Below are positions 19,669 through 28,958 of a stretch of DNA of 64,000 nt, one piece after another. The first letter of the stretch is position 1. Every line of letters begins with the position of its first letter. The notes beneath the pieces were generated by a model. It was not told where the DNA came from, searched no databases, and saw nothing but the letters and a program-made list of their open reading frames with translations. Origin of the DNA: CAYMUR01 sp964393615 (GTDB lineage: Bacteria; Planctomycetota; Planctomycetia; Pirellulales; Pirellulaceae); NCBI GenBank assembly GCA_964393615.1, contig CAYMUR010000012.1, positions 1 to 64,000 on the forward strand. Reading direction: 5' to 3'. Both the position numbers and the translations under genes were made by a program.

Positions 19669-20652
19669 ATGGACCAGGTTCTGGTAACCGGTGCGTCTGG
19701 AATGTTGGGCGCCAATCTCTGTCGACGGTTGGTCCAGAAAGGGCTATCGGTACGTGCTTTGGCCCGTACGCCTCTCCAGCATCCCAGCTTGAGTGGTTTG
19801 CCGATCGAAGAAATTTCGGGCGACATTTTGGACAGACATTCTCTCGCAGCAGCGACTCGCGGCTGTCAAGGAATTTTCCATGCCGCGGGTTTCATTTCAT
19901 ATCGAAATCTGGACCGAAAAAAAATGTTTGACATCCATTCCACCGGTACGCGGAACGTACTGGAAGTGGGATCACGACAGGGAGTGCAACGGACGGTGTT
20001 GACCAGTTCCAGTGCCGCAGTAGGTGTCAGCACTAGTGACGAACCTCTCGACGAACAGGCACCTTTTTTGGCCAGCTACCAACGCAATCCTTACATGGCG
20101 TCTAAACGCGAAGGAGAAGACTTCGCCTTAAATTTCCCCGACATGGAAGTGGTGTCAGTCAACCCGTCAACCATTTTTGGCGCGGGGGATGTCAAGGGAA
20201 ATACAGGCCACCTCTTTCAACGCTTGCAGGCAGGGCGTCTGCGGTGGATTCCACCTGGAGGAACGGCCATGGTATCCGTGGAGGATTGTGTAGACGGCCA
20301 TTGGGCTGCCTGGACCCGGGGCAAGCCTCGACAGCGGTACATTCTGTCAACGGCCAACTACTCTTATCGTGAACTGTTTACGGCAATAGCCGCTGCCATG
20401 GACGTTCAACCACCCCGACATTGTTTGCCGTCCTGGCTATTTCCTCCACTACAGGTGGTCATGGCCCTTCACGATCGACTGGGGGAACCGCTGGGTATTT
20501 CACAACACATTGTGAGCATTGGATTTCGCAACCGATTTTTTTCTGCACAACGCGCCAGACAAGAACTAAACTGGAAACCACGACAGCCTTTGGCAGAGAC
20601 TTTGCAACAGGCGGTCCATTTCTATCGCCAAACAGGTTTGCTGAAACCGTGA
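19669..20652 (+). CDS. NAD(P)-dependent epimerase/dehydratase (extended SDR)
   Basis: A 327-residue extended short-chain dehydrogenase. The nucleotide-binding motif TGASGMLG lies at residues 7-14, and the catalytic Tyr-x3-Lys is YMASK at 142-146 with SSSAAVG upstream as the Ser region. The sequence style (VRALARTP, NVLEVGSRQGVQRTVLTSS, VNPSTIFGAGD) places it near dihydroflavonol-4-reductase-like and hopanoid-associated sugar epimerase-like members. The substrate could be a nucleotide sugar or a hydroxyketone and cannot be settled here. Two glycan-active genes follow on the same strand. Confidence 0.85.
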   Translation: MDQVLVTGASGMLGANLCRRLVQKGLSVRALARTPLQHPSLSGLPIEEISGDILDRHSLAAATRGCQGIFHAAGFISYRNLDRKKMFDIHSTGTRNVLEVGSRQGVQRTVLTSSSAAVGVSTSDEPLDEQAPFLASYQRNPYMASKREGEDFALNFPDMEVVSVNPSTIFGAGDVKGNTGHLFQRLQAGRLRWIPPGGTAMVSVEDCVDGHWAAWTRGKPRQRYILSTANYSYRELFTAIAAAMDVQPPRHCLPSWLFPPLQVVMALHDRLGEPLGISQHIVSIGFRNRFFSAQRARQELNWKPRQPLAETLQQAVHFYRQTGLLKP

Positions 20653-20901
20653 GTTGCCTGACGGAAATCAGAAAAACGGTCCGAACAGCGGCAAAAGATG
20701 CGACGCTGCCAGTTTCACTTCGCCAAGAACGAAGAAAAGTTGTTAAAAGATTCCTACTCTTACCTCCGAAGACATCGGGTCGCTCCCTATTTGGTTTGAC
20801 AAATTGATGTTTGCCCGCAATGGTCATTCGATCCATTGCAGTCTATTATAAAGTGTCATTTCTGGCATTCTGCTTTCAGGTTACAAGATTCTCTTTTCAT
20901 C

Positions 20902-22659
20902 ATGGTCAGTATTCCAAGCAGGATAGTCAGGGCATGGGTTTTTCTCTTGGTCCTGTCGCTATCGTCGTTCACTTTCAGCGACGAACTACCAATCACTTCA
21001 CCCAAACATCGTTCTTTTAAACTGTCAATCGAGCATCTGGCAGCATTAAATCGACCTCGCCGAATCGTGGTCAATCACCAAGCTGATGGCTTACTGAAAT
21101 GTGTTCAACAGGGCATGACGATCGACCAGATCATGCAGTATGAGTTTGGATTTGCCGATGAACCCAATACACACATCGATGGCCAGTGGTGGTCACTCGA
21201 CAACACTTTTCCCATGAAGATCAGGCCATTGATCGATGAGACGAGTCCTTCGGTTCCAAGTTACGTGAGCAAGGAAGGGATAAAGGTTTTCAAGAAATGG
21301 GCAAGTGAGGGTACAAACCTTCTGGAGATCTACGTCGCGGAAACCAAGAAGCGTGACCAGGAATGCTTCTATTCATATCGAATCAATGAGGACCCTTATA
21401 CGGAGCATAGAGAACTGGCAGCATCCCACCCGGACTGGCTGATCGAAGGTGAATGGAATCAACCTCTCTGGAACTTTGCCGTGCCTGGGGTGCGTCAGTT
21501 CAAAACAAGTTTGCTCCGCGAACTGGCCGAAGAATATGAACTCGATGGAATTGAAGTCGATTTTGCTCGTGGACCTGTCCTCGTTTCTCCAGGGCACCAG
21601 TGGACACAAAGAGACCATATCACCTCGTTCCTGCGCATGGTCCGACGAGAGACGCTAAAGGCAGAGACACGACGCGGTCAATCAGTATTACTGGCTGCAC
21701 GCATCCCGGATACTCTCAGCGGGTGTCACTTCGATGGCCTGGACATACGAACATGGATCCAGGAAAACCTTGTCGATATCCTAGTATTGGGGGTTCGTTC
21801 CTACGAACTCGATTTCACTAAATTCCAAGCGCTCGTGGACGACAAACCTATTAAGCTCTATGGCACGCTTGACGACCATCACTGCACCGATGGCTATTGC
21901 TGGCCACCCATTGAAGTGTGGCGAGGTGTGGTAGCCAACTGGTGGGCCCAGGGAATGACAAGCTTACAGACGTTTAATTGGGGTGTCGCGTCCCCCGAAA
22001 TTGCCGCCAGGTACAACCTTCGCTTCTTTGGTGCCTACCACGAGGGTGGGCCCCGAATCCCTGTCTATCAACAAGCCTATCACGAACTGGGAGACCCTGA
22101 CGCACTAATTTTTCTCGACAAACACTTCGTCGTACAACGGCGAGGCAGCGGTGGTTCGGGTGGTGCTGCCGTCGAAAACTGGACGACTCCCCGGGTTACC
22201 TATCAGAACACGAACATGCTCAGCCAATTACCAGCAACGTTGGACAGTGCAGGCAAATCCGACGTGCTGATTCGGATGTACGTGGCTGACGATCTGGCCA
22301 AGTACGCTTCACGCATTGACTCACTCAGCCTTCGAGTCTTGCTATCTGATCCAGCAACAAAAGGAGTACCGGACGATCAAAAGGTTAGGCCTGCACCGAT
22401 CAACCCTTTCTGGAACCAAGTGAAAGCGTTCACTTCACCTCCTCGGAAAGACCTTGTCCATCGTTTGCAATTACGAGTCAACAATATCTTGCTACCAACC
22501 AGCACTACGGACCACGGCTGGTTTGTTTTCCAGGCCCATCCCCATCAGTTTTCCCCTAGTGAAAACCTGGTCGGGCTGTTGATAACTGGCCGTGAACTAC
22601 AAACAGCTCCCATCACGGTCGAAAAAATCGAGTTACATGTGGATTACGGTGACCCGTAG
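20902..22659 (+). CDS. Secreted glycosidase-like TIM-barrel protein
   Basis: A protein of about 585 residues with a signal peptide (RIVRAWVFLLVLSLSSFTFS). The ATG at 20902 puts the signal at the terminus; an ATG at 20836 would add 22 residues. The middle has the look of a glycosyl-hydrolase-like (GHL10/DUF4015-type) barrel: HPDWLIEGEW, then VPGVRQFKTSLLRELAEEYELDGIEVDFARGP, LLAARIPDT, and DILVLGVRSYELDF. In such proteins the acidic residues after DGIEVD form part of the active site. The C-terminal part from about residue 430 (numbered from 20902) looks like a beta-sandwich. The polysaccharide substrate is unknown, but the GH51 gene next door points to plant- or algal-type glycans. Confidence 0.7.
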   Translation: MVSIPSRIVRAWVFLLVLSLSSFTFSDELPITSPKHRSFKLSIEHLAALNRPRRIVVNHQADGLLKCVQQGMTIDQIMQYEFGFADEPNTHIDGQWWSLDNTFPMKIRPLIDETSPSVPSYVSKEGIKVFKKWASEGTNLLEIYVAETKKRDQECFYSYRINEDPYTEHRELAASHPDWLIEGEWNQPLWNFAVPGVRQFKTSLLRELAEEYELDGIEVDFARGPVLVSPGHQWTQRDHITSFLRMVRRETLKAETRRGQSVLLAARIPDTLSGCHFDGLDIRTWIQENLVDILVLGVRSYELDFTKFQALVDDKPIKLYGTLDDHHCTDGYCWPPIEVWRGVVANWWAQGMTSLQTFNWGVASPEIAARYNLRFFGAYHEGGPRIPVYQQAYHELGDPDALIFLDKHFVVQRRGSGGSGGAAVENWTTPRVTYQNTNMLSQLPATLDSAGKSDVLIRMYVADDLAKYASRIDSLSLRVLLSDPATKGVPDDQKVRPAPINPFWNQVKAFTSPPRKDLVHRLQLRVNNILLPTSTTDHGWFVFQAHPHQFSPSENLVGLLITGRELQTAPITVEKIELHVDYGDP

Positions 22660-23025
22660 TATTTTTTCCTTGCTTGACGACACAAAAGATGGTTCCGTAT
22701 TAATGACTGCTGCTGCCTGCATCTTTTGAAAACGAACACGCTGGACGGATAACTTCGATCTTGTTGCGACGTTCATCGAAAAAATCAACGCCCCCGGAAA
22801 CTGCCACTGGGGTAACTCAGGTTTAAAGACGACTCTGCAAACTTTATGTTATGCTACGAGTAGCAGGAACCGTTCCATTTATCCTGGTTCGTACCACACC
22901 GCAGCCAACGGGTTCCAATGGTCTGTACCGGTGACGGAGCCGGCTCCACCAAAGAATCTTATTGGCGACAATCACCGTTTCTTTCTATTTTGACACCCCA
23001 AGAAAAGAATACAGCTGGGAACATA
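22660..23025. other. Intergenic region
   Basis: About 365 bp upstream of the arabinofuranosidase. An open reading frame extends upstream of the chosen start to 22918, but that extension lacks a ribosome site and would bury the signal peptide. Nothing else was recognised. Confidence 0.5.
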
Positions 23026-25080
23026 ATGATGGTTAACCGGCAATATAAATTTTCACCCTGGCTGGCAATGGCAACCTTGCTGCTGGTCATTGGCGATGGC
23101 TACGTCCTACGAGGCGCCAATCCCACCTTGGAACGAATGACGATCGACGTGAAGCCAACAGGCCCCGTCATTGCCCCGGAATTATTCAGCGTCAACCTGG
23201 AACATACACGGTATGCCATGTGGAAAGGACTCTGTGCCGAACTCCTGGCGAACCGCAAGTTTGCAGGGGGAAATGTAGCCGACGACTGGAAAGGTACCAC
23301 TTGGCGCCGCGGCATACCTGGCCCGGACGGTGTTGTTGCACGTTGGCATGCGGTAGGTGACTCGGCGACACATTTTTCTCCTGATCTCAATGAGTTTTTT
23401 GCCGGAAAACAGTCACAGCGTATTCAGATTGCCAATTCCGGATCCAAAGGCGGTATCGGGCAGGACAAGATTCCCCTCCAGGCCAACACAACTTACACGG
23501 CTCGTTTTCAGGTCAAAGCGCAGAGCCCCCTGACAGTCACCGTCCAGTTGACAGACGCTACCGGCAGTCACACCTATGTGACCCGCAAACTGTACACGCA
23601 GCAGCATGGATGGCAAGAATGGTCCTTTACCTTTACCGCCCCCGTAACGGATCTAAAAAGCCGGTTGGAAATTGGTTTTCAGGGCCCCGGAACGCTTTGG
23701 CTCGGTTCTGCATCGCTGCTGCCAGTCGATCATTTCCACGGAATGCGACATGATGTTATTGAGTGCCTGAAGCAAATTGCCCCGCCAATGGTCCGGTGGC
23801 CAGGAGGAAATTTCACACGCACCTACCGGTGGAAAGAGGGATTACTTGAGATTGATCGACGGCCACCGATCCAATCCGCCTGGGGGGCCGTACTCGCCTT
23901 GACCGATCACTACGATTTTCACGAAGTCGGCATTGACGAGTACATGGCACTCTGCCGCGAACTCGATTGTGAACCTTGTATTACCCTTTGGATGGGACCA
24001 GGGGGCGTTCAAGAAGCAGCTGACTGGGTAGAGTATTGCAACGGAAACGCAAACACCAAGTGGGGAGCAATTCGCGCTCAGCGGGGCCAACACGATCCCT
24101 ACCGGGTGAAGTATTGGATGATCGGCAACGAAATCTATGGAGAATGGATGTCGCGCACGCCCTTTCAAGCGTCCGATTATGCCGCCGCAGTTCGCGAATA
24201 TTCGGCGGCCATCAAAGCCGTGGATTCGACACTCATCGTGATTGCCGTCGGCTTGGACGTCCCCTGGAATCAGACCGTGATCAGCGATGCTGGCGATTCA
24301 TTCGACATACTTGGCCTGCCTCACTATTCTCCTATCACAAAGGCCTTGACTGGCACAGACGGGGCCTCAGAGTTCACGCGACAGGCCCTCCAGGCCCGTC
24401 AATCTATTCTTCCATGGCTTGAAGGCGAACGACAAGGCATGGATGAGCTGGGAACCGTCGGTCAACGTATCCAGCTGATGCTGGCCGAGTGGAACATCAA
24501 ACATGATTGGTTCAATTATCCCTTCGTCAATCAGTGGCACGTCAGTCCCATCGACGCGGCCTTTGCCGCGTCACAGCTCAACATGCTCTGTCGTTCCGCC
24601 AATTCTCTAAACATGAAATTGGCGGCAATGTTCCAGCCAGTCAACGAAGGCGCCATTGCCGTGAAACCGTTCTCAGCAGAATTAACCGCCATGGGACAGG
24701 TCTTGGCGCTTTATCGTGCACACCGTGGAGGACGTTTACTGGAAATCGACTCGTCCCATGACAACCAACAGGACAAAACCCCAGGAAGTTCCGACCCTAC
24801 CTCGACCATTGATGGCTGTTCGTCGATCTCCGCGAATGGCAAACAATTGTTCGTCACCCTGGTGAATACAGCTGCCACCCCAGATCAACCAGTGGAAATC
24901 GTACTGCGAGGTGCGCAACCAGGTCGAGCCACGGCCAATATCCTCACCGTAGGTCAACTTCGGCCCGATGTGGCAATGGACGAAGTTACCAAAACGATTG
25001 CCGTTGACGACGGGCAAAAGTTAAATCTGTCCGTCCCTCGGTTTGGCATTGTTTTACTTCAGATTGATTTGCAGGACTGA
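23026..25080 (+). CDS. Secreted alpha-L-arabinofuranosidase (GH51)
   Basis: Glycoside hydrolase family 51, about 684 residues, with an N-terminal signal peptide (FSPWLAMATLLLVIGDGY). After a carbohydrate-binding-like sandwich (residues about 130-235) the catalytic barrel carries MVRWPGGNFTRTYRWKEG. The acid/base Glu in IGNEIYGEW is near residue 369, and the nucleophile Glu in LAEWN is near 488. A C-terminal beta domain ends the protein. GH51 enzymes release arabinose from arabinan, arabinoxylan and similar polymers by a retaining mechanism. The start at 23026 (or the ATG at 23029) was chosen because it begins the signal peptide. It probably acts in the periplasm. Confidence 0.9.
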   Translation: MMVNRQYKFSPWLAMATLLLVIGDGYVLRGANPTLERMTIDVKPTGPVIAPELFSVNLEHTRYAMWKGLCAELLANRKFAGGNVADDWKGTTWRRGIPGPDGVVARWHAVGDSATHFSPDLNEFFAGKQSQRIQIANSGSKGGIGQDKIPLQANTTYTARFQVKAQSPLTVTVQLTDATGSHTYVTRKLYTQQHGWQEWSFTFTAPVTDLKSRLEIGFQGPGTLWLGSASLLPVDHFHGMRHDVIECLKQIAPPMVRWPGGNFTRTYRWKEGLLEIDRRPPIQSAWGAVLALTDHYDFHEVGIDEYMALCRELDCEPCITLWMGPGGVQEAADWVEYCNGNANTKWGAIRAQRGQHDPYRVKYWMIGNEIYGEWMSRTPFQASDYAAAVREYSAAIKAVDSTLIVIAVGLDVPWNQTVISDAGDSFDILGLPHYSPITKALTGTDGASEFTRQALQARQSILPWLEGERQGMDELGTVGQRIQLMLAEWNIKHDWFNYPFVNQWHVSPIDAAFAASQLNMLCRSANSLNMKLAAMFQPVNEGAIAVKPFSAELTAMGQVLALYRAHRGGRLLEIDSSHDNQQDKTPGSSDPTSTIDGCSSISANGKQLFVTLVNTAATPDQPVEIVLRGAQPGRATANILTVGQLRPDVAMDEVTKTIAVDDGQKLNLSVPRFGIVLLQIDLQD

Positions 25081-25337
25081 TTTTCGACTACAGGTGGCGA
25101 GAAAGATCAACGACATACCTGCCCTACTGCATCGTGGGTTCCAGCGGTCGAACAAACGCTATGGGTCCAGCAGCAGGATGGTCCACCGAACCTCGCTACT
25201 GCTTTTCGACAGGTCAACGAGTGCCACGAAAACCTTTTGCCCGCGGAAACTCCGAGCTTGGGCTCCCCAAGCCAACCGATTCTTACATGCCACTTGCAGG
25301 GTATTTGCAGAATTCACACCGATGTCGATCACTCATC

Positions 25338-25655
25338 CTAGCTTACCAAGTGCTTTGTAGCACTTCGTCTGCGGCGGCGAGTACTACGTGGAGTTGTTGC
25401 CGCACTCCATTCCTTGGTCAACGACTCGAACACATCGGGCGCTTCATATCGGACAATATCCTTCCCTTCCGGCATTGGACCTACCAGGCCTCGAAACACT
25501 GGCAAACCACGTAGTGAAAGGTCAGTACTGCAGTCATCGACACCGATCTGCCGGTGTAATTTCTGCAGTGATTGCTCGTCCGAATAATCCTTGATACGAA
25601 GTTCTCCATTTTCCAGCCGGGTTACTACACGAAATGATTTTTTGGGGGAAGCCAT
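25338..25655 (-). CDS. Small conserved-looking hypothetical protein
   Basis: A 105-residue minus-strand protein with a clear ribosome site (GGAG six bases before the ATG). It has a soluble, charged sequence without signal or membrane segments: FRVVTRLENGELRIKDYSDE, GVDDCSTDLSLRGLPVFRG, GPMPEGKDIVRYEAPDVFE. The tail is arginine-rich (TRRRRRS), which could mark nucleic-acid contact or simply a worn end. The codon pattern is regular through the body. I do not recognise a family and propose no function. Confidence 0.65.
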   Translation of the reverse strand: MASPKKSFRVVTRLENGELRIKDYSDEQSLQKLHRQIGVDDCSTDLSLRGLPVFRGLVGPMPEGKDIVRYEAPDVFESLTKEWSAATTPRSTRRRRRSATKHLVS

Positions 25656-26533
25656 GCTCTGCTCCGATTTTTGCGGTGCTCATTAATGACCTCCTGTCGA
25701 AATCGTTCCACGATCTTCCTTTATAACCCGCCGATCCATTCAGCGACCAAACCTTGCTAACTCAGTTCTAGCGACGGCTCTGAGGTAAGTAATCGGCAGA
25801 CCAGTCCACAAAGCGCAGAGATTTTTCGATAACAAGCAAACGGAGAGTATGCGCAAGAACCCCGATATTACGTGCCATACAACGACGTGGCACGTCCTAC
25901 CGGACCGGTCTACCAAAGAATCCGGGTCCTACCGGTTACATCTACCGTACCTGTAGGATCGTACAGGCTGGCGCGACCGCATCACGACCTCGGAATTTGC
26001 GGAAAATGAAGTATACTCGTTTTTCAGCCAATTTGCATTTTGAAAGAGGGTTTTTCTCCAGGTTGGAGCCGGACGTGGCGTTTCAGCCACTCACAAACGA
26101 GCTCCCCCTGGTCTCGTTCCATGGCCAGCCTGTAACCGTTAAGACCCGCAGGGCCATGTGCTGTTGGACCCAATCAGCCATTCCGACATCACCTTTTTCT
26201 AGGCCGCTTGGACCAAATCCAGTCGTTGCCTGCGGCATTGAGAGGCCCGCTGGAGGCAACATGGTATTACCATCAGAGCTCCAACGGTGGGCAGCCAAAA
26301 CCCGGGGTTCAGCTTATATAGGGTTTTAGAACGGATTCAACTCACTACAATATTGCTTTTTACTCAAATTTATTCTCTCCGCCCGCAAAACCAGTTCGCA
26401 TCCAATTTTTTGTACCGTTGACCTCACCGGGTTGCTGTGCCAAGCAACCTGGAGTTGGTACTCAACGCCACCCGTAATTAACACCACAAGCTGAATCCTG
26501 AGCAGCGATACCCAACAAAGACAAGGAACGAAT
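25656..26533. other. Gene-poor stretch
   Basis: About 880 bp between divergent genes. Open frames at 25997-26329 (plus) and 26083-26298 (minus) overlap and have no recognisable features. The direct repeat GTCCTACCGG occurs near 25895 and 25925. The region should hold the promoter of the dehydrogenase gene at 26534. Confidence 0.45.
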
Positions 26534-27601
26534 ATGTCAATCAACGCTTCCACAACAACTGTTTCCCCAGAAAAACTCCATGCGTTTTGTATGACGGTGA
26601 TGAAAAAATCGGGCGTATCTGAGAGTCATGCCCGGACGACAGCAGACGTACTGGTTATGACAGACACGTGGGGTGTTTTTACGCATGGCAGCAAGTTACT
26701 GCACGGTTATGAACGTCGTCTGCGAGCCGGCGGATTACGGACAGATGTAGAGCCAAAGATTGTCCACTCCAATGCCGCCAGTGCGGTGGTTGACGGCCAA
26801 TCCGTGTTAGGCCAGGTGACTTCGACATTTGCCATGCAACAGGCCATTTCCATGGCGAAGGAATCTGGCGTTGGCTTTGTCGCCGTACACAACAGCTGCC
26901 ACTTCGGTGCTGCCGGATATTACGCGTCACTCGCAGCTGCTGAAAACATGGTCGGCATGTCCATGGCGAATGACGTACCCATTGTGGCCGCCCCAGGTTC
27001 TCGGACTGCAGTCCTTGGAAGCAATCCGATTGCATATGCCGTTCCAGCTCGTAATGGTCAGGCCATCATGCTGGATGTGGCGACCAGCATTGTTGCTGCT
27101 GGGAAGATTTTCGCCGCAGTACAATCAGGAAAATCGATTCCACCAGGCTGGCTCATCGGAGCTGACGGATTGCCCACTACGGACGGGACAAAATTCCCAC
27201 AAGAAGGAGCACTTCAACCGATGAGCGGCCACAAAGGGTACGGCATCGCTTTGCTCGTCGAATCCCTGGCTGGCCTATTGACCGGTGCTGCTGTCACGCA
27301 CACTATCGGTAGCTGGCTATTCGATGATCCGGCAGTTCCGACTAACCATGGTGGCGCATTTCTCGCGATCAGTGTCGAATCTTTGATGCCGCTCGAACAA
27401 TTCCATACACGAGTGGAACAACTGGTTCATGAAATCCATGACACCCCCAAAGCAGAAGGATCGGACCGGATCTACATGCCAGGAGAAATGGAATGGGAAA
27501 AACGTGAGCATGCGCTGACCCATGGTATTTCCCTGCCAGAAGATGTCGTCGAAAAATTACGCGAGTTGGCGGAGACAGTCGGTATTGATCCACTGATTTG
27601 A
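26534..27601 (+). CDS. Ldh2/malate-lactate dehydrogenase family oxidoreductase
   Basis: A 355-residue member of the Ldh2/MDH2 family of NAD(P)-dependent 2-hydroxyacid dehydrogenases, which have a fold unlike ordinary lactate or malate dehydrogenases. Signatures are DTWGVFTHGSKLL (with the catalytic His), VHNSCHFGAAGYYA, GSNPIAYAVP, LDVATSIVA, and PMSGHKGYGIALLVE. The substrate may be malate, lactate, sulfolactate, ureidoglycolate or a sugar-derived hydroxyacid. AAGGA upstream supports the ATG. It probably forms an operon with the iron alcohol dehydrogenase 134 bp downstream. Confidence 0.9.
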   Translation: MSINASTTTVSPEKLHAFCMTVMKKSGVSESHARTTADVLVMTDTWGVFTHGSKLLHGYERRLRAGGLRTDVEPKIVHSNAASAVVDGQSVLGQVTSTFAMQQAISMAKESGVGFVAVHNSCHFGAAGYYASLAAAENMVGMSMANDVPIVAAPGSRTAVLGSNPIAYAVPARNGQAIMLDVATSIVAAGKIFAAVQSGKSIPPGWLIGADGLPTTDGTKFPQEGALQPMSGHKGYGIALLVESLAGLLTGAAVTHTIGSWLFDDPAVPTNHGGAFLAISVESLMPLEQFHTRVEQLVHEIHDTPKAEGSDRIYMPGEMEWEKREHALTHGISLPEDVVEKLRELAETVGIDPLI

Positions 27602-27735
27602 CAACCTGAAACACTTTCCCAGACCGGGTAGAAACTGCATTCAGTCTACAGGTTGAAGACAACCCACGTCGCACCGAAATTCGCTGAGAAACCCTCTATC
27701 CACCTAACTGTCCAACTAAAAACTGTCCAGTCGCC

Positions 27736-28857
27736 ATGAAACTACCTACCATCTCTTACTTGACAGACATCCATTTGGGCGCGGGAGTGGTACAGAACCT
27801 TGCCGAATTCCTGCAGGCTTCTGGAATACATCGCCCTCTCGTCGTGACGGATACCGTGTTGCTTGAACTGGGGATGGTAGAACGCCTGGGAATTCCATCT
27901 CCCGTAGTATTTTCCGATGTACGTACCAACCCGCATGAGGCGGATGTGCTGGCTGGTCTGGCAGTTTATCGCGGTGAACGTTGTGACGGAATTGTTGCCT
28001 TGGGGGGAGGCTCTCCGATCGACTGTGCAAAGTGTGTCTCGTTATTAGCAACCCATTCAGGGTCCTTGGAAGAGTACGCCTTAATCCGAAATGGCGTCAC
28101 GCGGATCACGGCGAACAAACCACCCGTGATCGCGGTTCCAACAACTGCCGGTACTGGTAGTGAAGTGGGAAGGGCAGCATTGGTCACCACTGCCAGCGGC
28201 CGTAAACTTGGATTCATCAGTCCACATATGATTCCAACGTCCGCCTGGTGCGATCCGGAACTGACACTCGACCTACCAGCAACCCTGACGGCGGCAACAG
28301 GCATGGACGCCATCTCGCATTGTGTAGAAACGTTTTGCAGCCCTAAATACAATCCTGTGGCCGATGCCATCGCCTTGGATGGCCTGGCACGTGCCTGGAC
28401 CAACTTGCCCCAGGCAGTTCACCAGCCACGACAAATTGAATTCCGCCATGAAATGATGGTCGCAGCCTTTCAGGGAGCCCTCGCCTTTCAAAAAGGACTG
28501 GGCCTAATCCACAGCCTAAGCCACCCTTTGGGAGCCTTGGACAAGCAATTGCATCACGGAACTCTGAATGCCGTCTTTCTACCCCATGTCATACGGCACA
28601 ATCACTCGTTTTGCAGTGACCGCATTCAGCAAATGGGCAAGGCGATCGGGACAGGTAGAACGAGCGAGGATGTGGCAAACGCTTTCAGTCACCTAAATCA
28701 CCAGTTAAACCTACCGGCTACATTGAGTGACATGGGGGTGACCAAAGACGATCTGAAGGGTATCGCCGAGGCTGCAGTCGAGGACCATTCTTCTCCCACA
28801 AATCCTGGCCCGGTGACCCTCGAAGTCTGTCAGGAGTTACTGGCGGCGGCACTTTGA
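27736..28857 (+). CDS. Iron-containing alcohol dehydrogenase
   Basis: A 373-residue group III (iron-dependent) alcohol dehydrogenase. The NAD-binding GGGSPIDCAK and the TTAGTGSEV segment are both present. The metal ligands fall in the expected Asp/His pattern: the helix MDAISHCVE and the GLIHSLSHPLG segment, followed by a His-rich LHHGTLNA. The N terminus (PTISYLTDIHLGAGVV) resembles the 4-hydroxybutyrate dehydrogenase branch, but this does not fix the substrate. Together with the upstream Ldh2-type enzyme it suggests a short catabolic route that oxidises a hydroxyacid and an alcohol or aldehyde. Confidence 0.9.
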   Translation: MKLPTISYLTDIHLGAGVVQNLAEFLQASGIHRPLVVTDTVLLELGMVERLGIPSPVVFSDVRTNPHEADVLAGLAVYRGERCDGIVALGGGSPIDCAKCVSLLATHSGSLEEYALIRNGVTRITANKPPVIAVPTTAGTGSEVGRAALVTTASGRKLGFISPHMIPTSAWCDPELTLDLPATLTAATGMDAISHCVETFCSPKYNPVADAIALDGLARAWTNLPQAVHQPRQIEFRHEMMVAAFQGALAFQKGLGLIHSLSHPLGALDKQLHHGTLNAVFLPHVIRHNHSFCSDRIQQMGKAIGTGRTSEDVANAFSHLNHQLNLPATLSDMGVTKDDLKGIAEAAVEDHSSPTNPGPVTLEVCQELLAAAL

Positions 28858-28958
28858 TTGGAAATGCACCGATCCACCACAACTGTTCGTATTCGGCAGC
28901 GTCCTGTGGATCAGCTTTCTGGCAAGCAACTGTTCAAGGCAATCATTCGCAAAAGGTG

